Of a stretch of 6,648 bases of DNA, positions 5,521 to 6,648 are shown in pieces. The notes beneath the pieces are model-generated. The model did not search any database. It worked only from the letters and a program-made list of their open reading frames with translations, and was not told the origin of the DNA. This DNA comes from an uncultured Streptomyces sp. Its GTDB lineage: Bacteria; Actinomycetota; Actinomycetes; Streptomycetales; Streptomycetaceae. Position 1 is the stretch's first letter; every line of letters starts with the position of its first letter. Position numbers and translations under genes: made by a program. The stretch spans positions 1-6,648 of the forward strand of contig CAMLJW010000300.1 of assembly GCA_946480485.1 (NCBI GenBank), written 5' to 3'.

Positions 5521-6633
5521 TCAGATGCGCCGCCGAGCCTTTCGCGCCCGCCGGACAAGGGCTGCCGTACCCAGCAGCGCAACCGTCGCCCCCGCGGCCC
5601 CCGCCGCCGTCGCGTCCTTGCGGCCAAGCCGGCGCCCGGCCACCGTGTGCCGCCCGGAGACCTCCTCCAGAAGCTCGGCAAGGACCTCTTCGTTGGTCCA
5701 TTGCGGCCGCCACCCCGCGTCGTGGAGCCGACTCCCGCTGACGACCCAGGGGTACATCGTGTACGCGAGGTCTCCGGCCGGCGACGGCGTGAGCCCGATC
5801 CGGTGGAGCCGGGCCGCAGCGCCCAGAGCGACGGCGGAGGGCAGCTCCATCCGCCGGATCCCGCTGAGCTCCTCGACCTCCTCCTGCTCCAGCCAGCCGT
5901 CGCACCCGACGGCCAGTTCCCCGTCGGCCTTCTCCAGGGCGGCGTACTCCAGCGCTCCGCACAGGTCCTCGACGTGGCAGAACTGCCACGCGGGCCGCGA
6001 TCCGGCGACGACCAGCAGCCGGGGCGACTCGAAGTAGCGCGTAAGGGCCGTGTCGGTCCCTCCGACGAGCACGGCGGGCCGTACGACGGTGACGTTGAGC
6101 CCGGGGTGCGCGCGGGGCGCCCGCCGGGCGAGCCGCTCGACCTCCAGCAGGTCCCCGACGCCCGTGGCCTCGGCGGTGGCCCGCAGTTCGGCGTCCTCGG
6201 AGAGGGGCAGTTCGTTGTCGGGCAGTGCTCCGTAGACCATTGCCGAGGTGCACAGCACCACACGGTGGACTCCGGCGGCGGCCGCGGCGGTGAGCACCGT
6301 CTGGGTGCCGCGCACGTTGTACGCGGTCCGTGCCGCCGGGTCGGTCTCCAGGTCGAGGTCGAGCGCCAGATGCACCACGACGTCGGCACCGCGCAGCTTG
6401 TCGGCGATCGCGGGGTCTCGGATGTCCAGAATGTGCCACTGGGCCGCCGCGCACTCGCCGCGCCGCTCGTCGATGGCGATGACCTGCTTGATGTCGTCAC
6501 TGGCGGCGAGCCGCTCGGTGAGCAGCGCGCCGACGCCGTCCGCGGCGCCGGTGACCGCGACGACGGGGCCGCGCACGGCCGGACTGGTCGAGGGGTTTCG
6601 CGCTGCGCGAACCTGCGGATCTGGGGAACTCAC
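5521..6633 (-). CDS. Extended SDR / NAD-dependent epimerase-like protein with basic hydrophobic tail
   Basis: The 370-residue protein has an N-terminal Rossmann fold: VVAVTGAADGVG at 24-35 for dinucleotide binding, LDIRD at 69-73, VVHLA at 86-90, YNVRGTQTVL at 105-114 and CTSAMVYG at 128-135. The later extended-SDR elements VVRPAVLVGG (183-192) and QFCHVEDLC (217-225) are present. The catalytic YxxxK is not recognisable: the matching place reads TGVGDLLEVERLAR (157-170), without tyrosine or lysine. The C-terminus ends in a hydrophobic run at about 341-360 followed by RRARKARRRI, like a tail anchor. The substrate is unknown; it may bind NAD(P) without epimerase activity. The start is GTG at 6633, with GGAG (6641-6644) 7 nt upstream. 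The stop is 323 nt before moaE. Confidence 0.85.
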   Translation of the reverse strand: MSSPDPQVRAARNPSTSPAVRGPVVAVTGAADGVGALLTERLAASDDIKQVIAIDERRGECAAAQWHILDIRDPAIADKLRGADVVVHLALDLDLETDPAARTAYNVRGTQTVLTAAAAAGVHRVVLCTSAMVYGALPDNELPLSEDAELRATAEATGVGDLLEVERLARRAPRAHPGLNVTVVRPAVLVGGTDTALTRYFESPRLLVVAGSRPAWQFCHVEDLCGALEYAALEKADGELAVGCDGWLEQEEVEELSGIRRMELPSAVALGAAARLHRIGLTPSPAGDLAYTMYPWVVSGSRLHDAGWRPQWTNEEVLAELLEEVSGRHTVAGRRLGRKDATAAGAAGATVALLGTAALVRRARKARRRI

Positions 6634-6640
6634 CGGGCGT

Positions 6641-6644
6641 CTCC
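6641..6644 (-). promoter_or_regulatory. Ribosome binding site of the SDR gene
   Basis: GGAG on the minus strand ends 7 nt before the GTG at 6633. This supports that start over internal codons and shows the gene is complete within the window. Only 15 bases lie beyond the start, so no promoter can be judged. Confidence 0.6.
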
Positions 6645-6648
6645 AGCG

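Noticed and set aside
4448..6037. A 529-codon plus-strand open frame spanning moaE and much of the SDR gene.
   Set aside because: It runs antisense to two recognised genes and through the intergenic gap, with Pro/Arg/Ser-rich low-complexity sequence and no domain.
4739..6454. A 571-codon minus-strand frame that ends in MoaE and might suggest a large N-terminal fusion.
   Set aside because: The part upstream of 5197 is an out-of-frame shadow of the SDR gene plus intergenic sequence; MoaE is complete at 152 residues, its normal length.

Overview
The window is high-GC DNA with strong third-position GC bias and long spurious open frames on every strand. The gene families, the GTG and TTG starts and the intergenic sequence point to an actinomycete, most likely a Streptomyces or close relative. 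This is inferred from composition and remembered protein families; no search was run.

Layout: (1) 1-2281, minus: a large partial UPF0182 (COG1615) membrane protein with seven predicted membrane spans and a long extracytoplasmic domain, cut by the left edge. (2) 2282-2405: a 124-bp divergent promoter region. (3) 2406-2963, plus: a PPA1379-family protein of unknown function. (4) 2964-3219: the gap between convergent genes, with a 9-bp inverted repeat that may be a terminator. (5) 3220-4317, minus: a membrane-anchored PDZ/Lon-like serine protease of the YlbL type. (6) 4387-4551, minus: a 54-residue single-span membrane protein, easily missed because it is so short. (7) 4739-5197, minus: moaE, the large subunit of molybdopterin synthase. 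(8) 5198-5520: a 323-bp gap with a perfect 11-bp inverted repeat and a copy of what looks like a dispersed Streptomyces intergenic repeat. (9) 5521-6633, minus: an extended SDR/epimerase-like protein with a hydrophobic, basic C-terminal tail and no recognisable YxxxK active site.

The minus-strand genes moaE, small membrane protein and protease lie in one direction and could be partly co-transcribed, although the 187-bp gap after moaE suggests a separate start. The UPF0182 protein, the PPA1379 protein and the YlbL-like protease form a neighbourhood that I remember as conserved across Actinobacteria, including the UPF0182/PDZ-protein pair of Mycobacterium tuberculosis. This hints at a cell-envelope function in which the protease and the UPF0182 ectodomain work on the same side of the membrane. 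MoaE acts in the cytosol and appears to be an unrelated neighbour. I found no RNA gene, CRISPR array, intact mobile element, or TTA (bldA-dependent) codon in the genes I translated. The only candidates for something undescribed are the UPF0182/protease/small-membrane-protein cluster and the degenerate, tail-anchored SDR.
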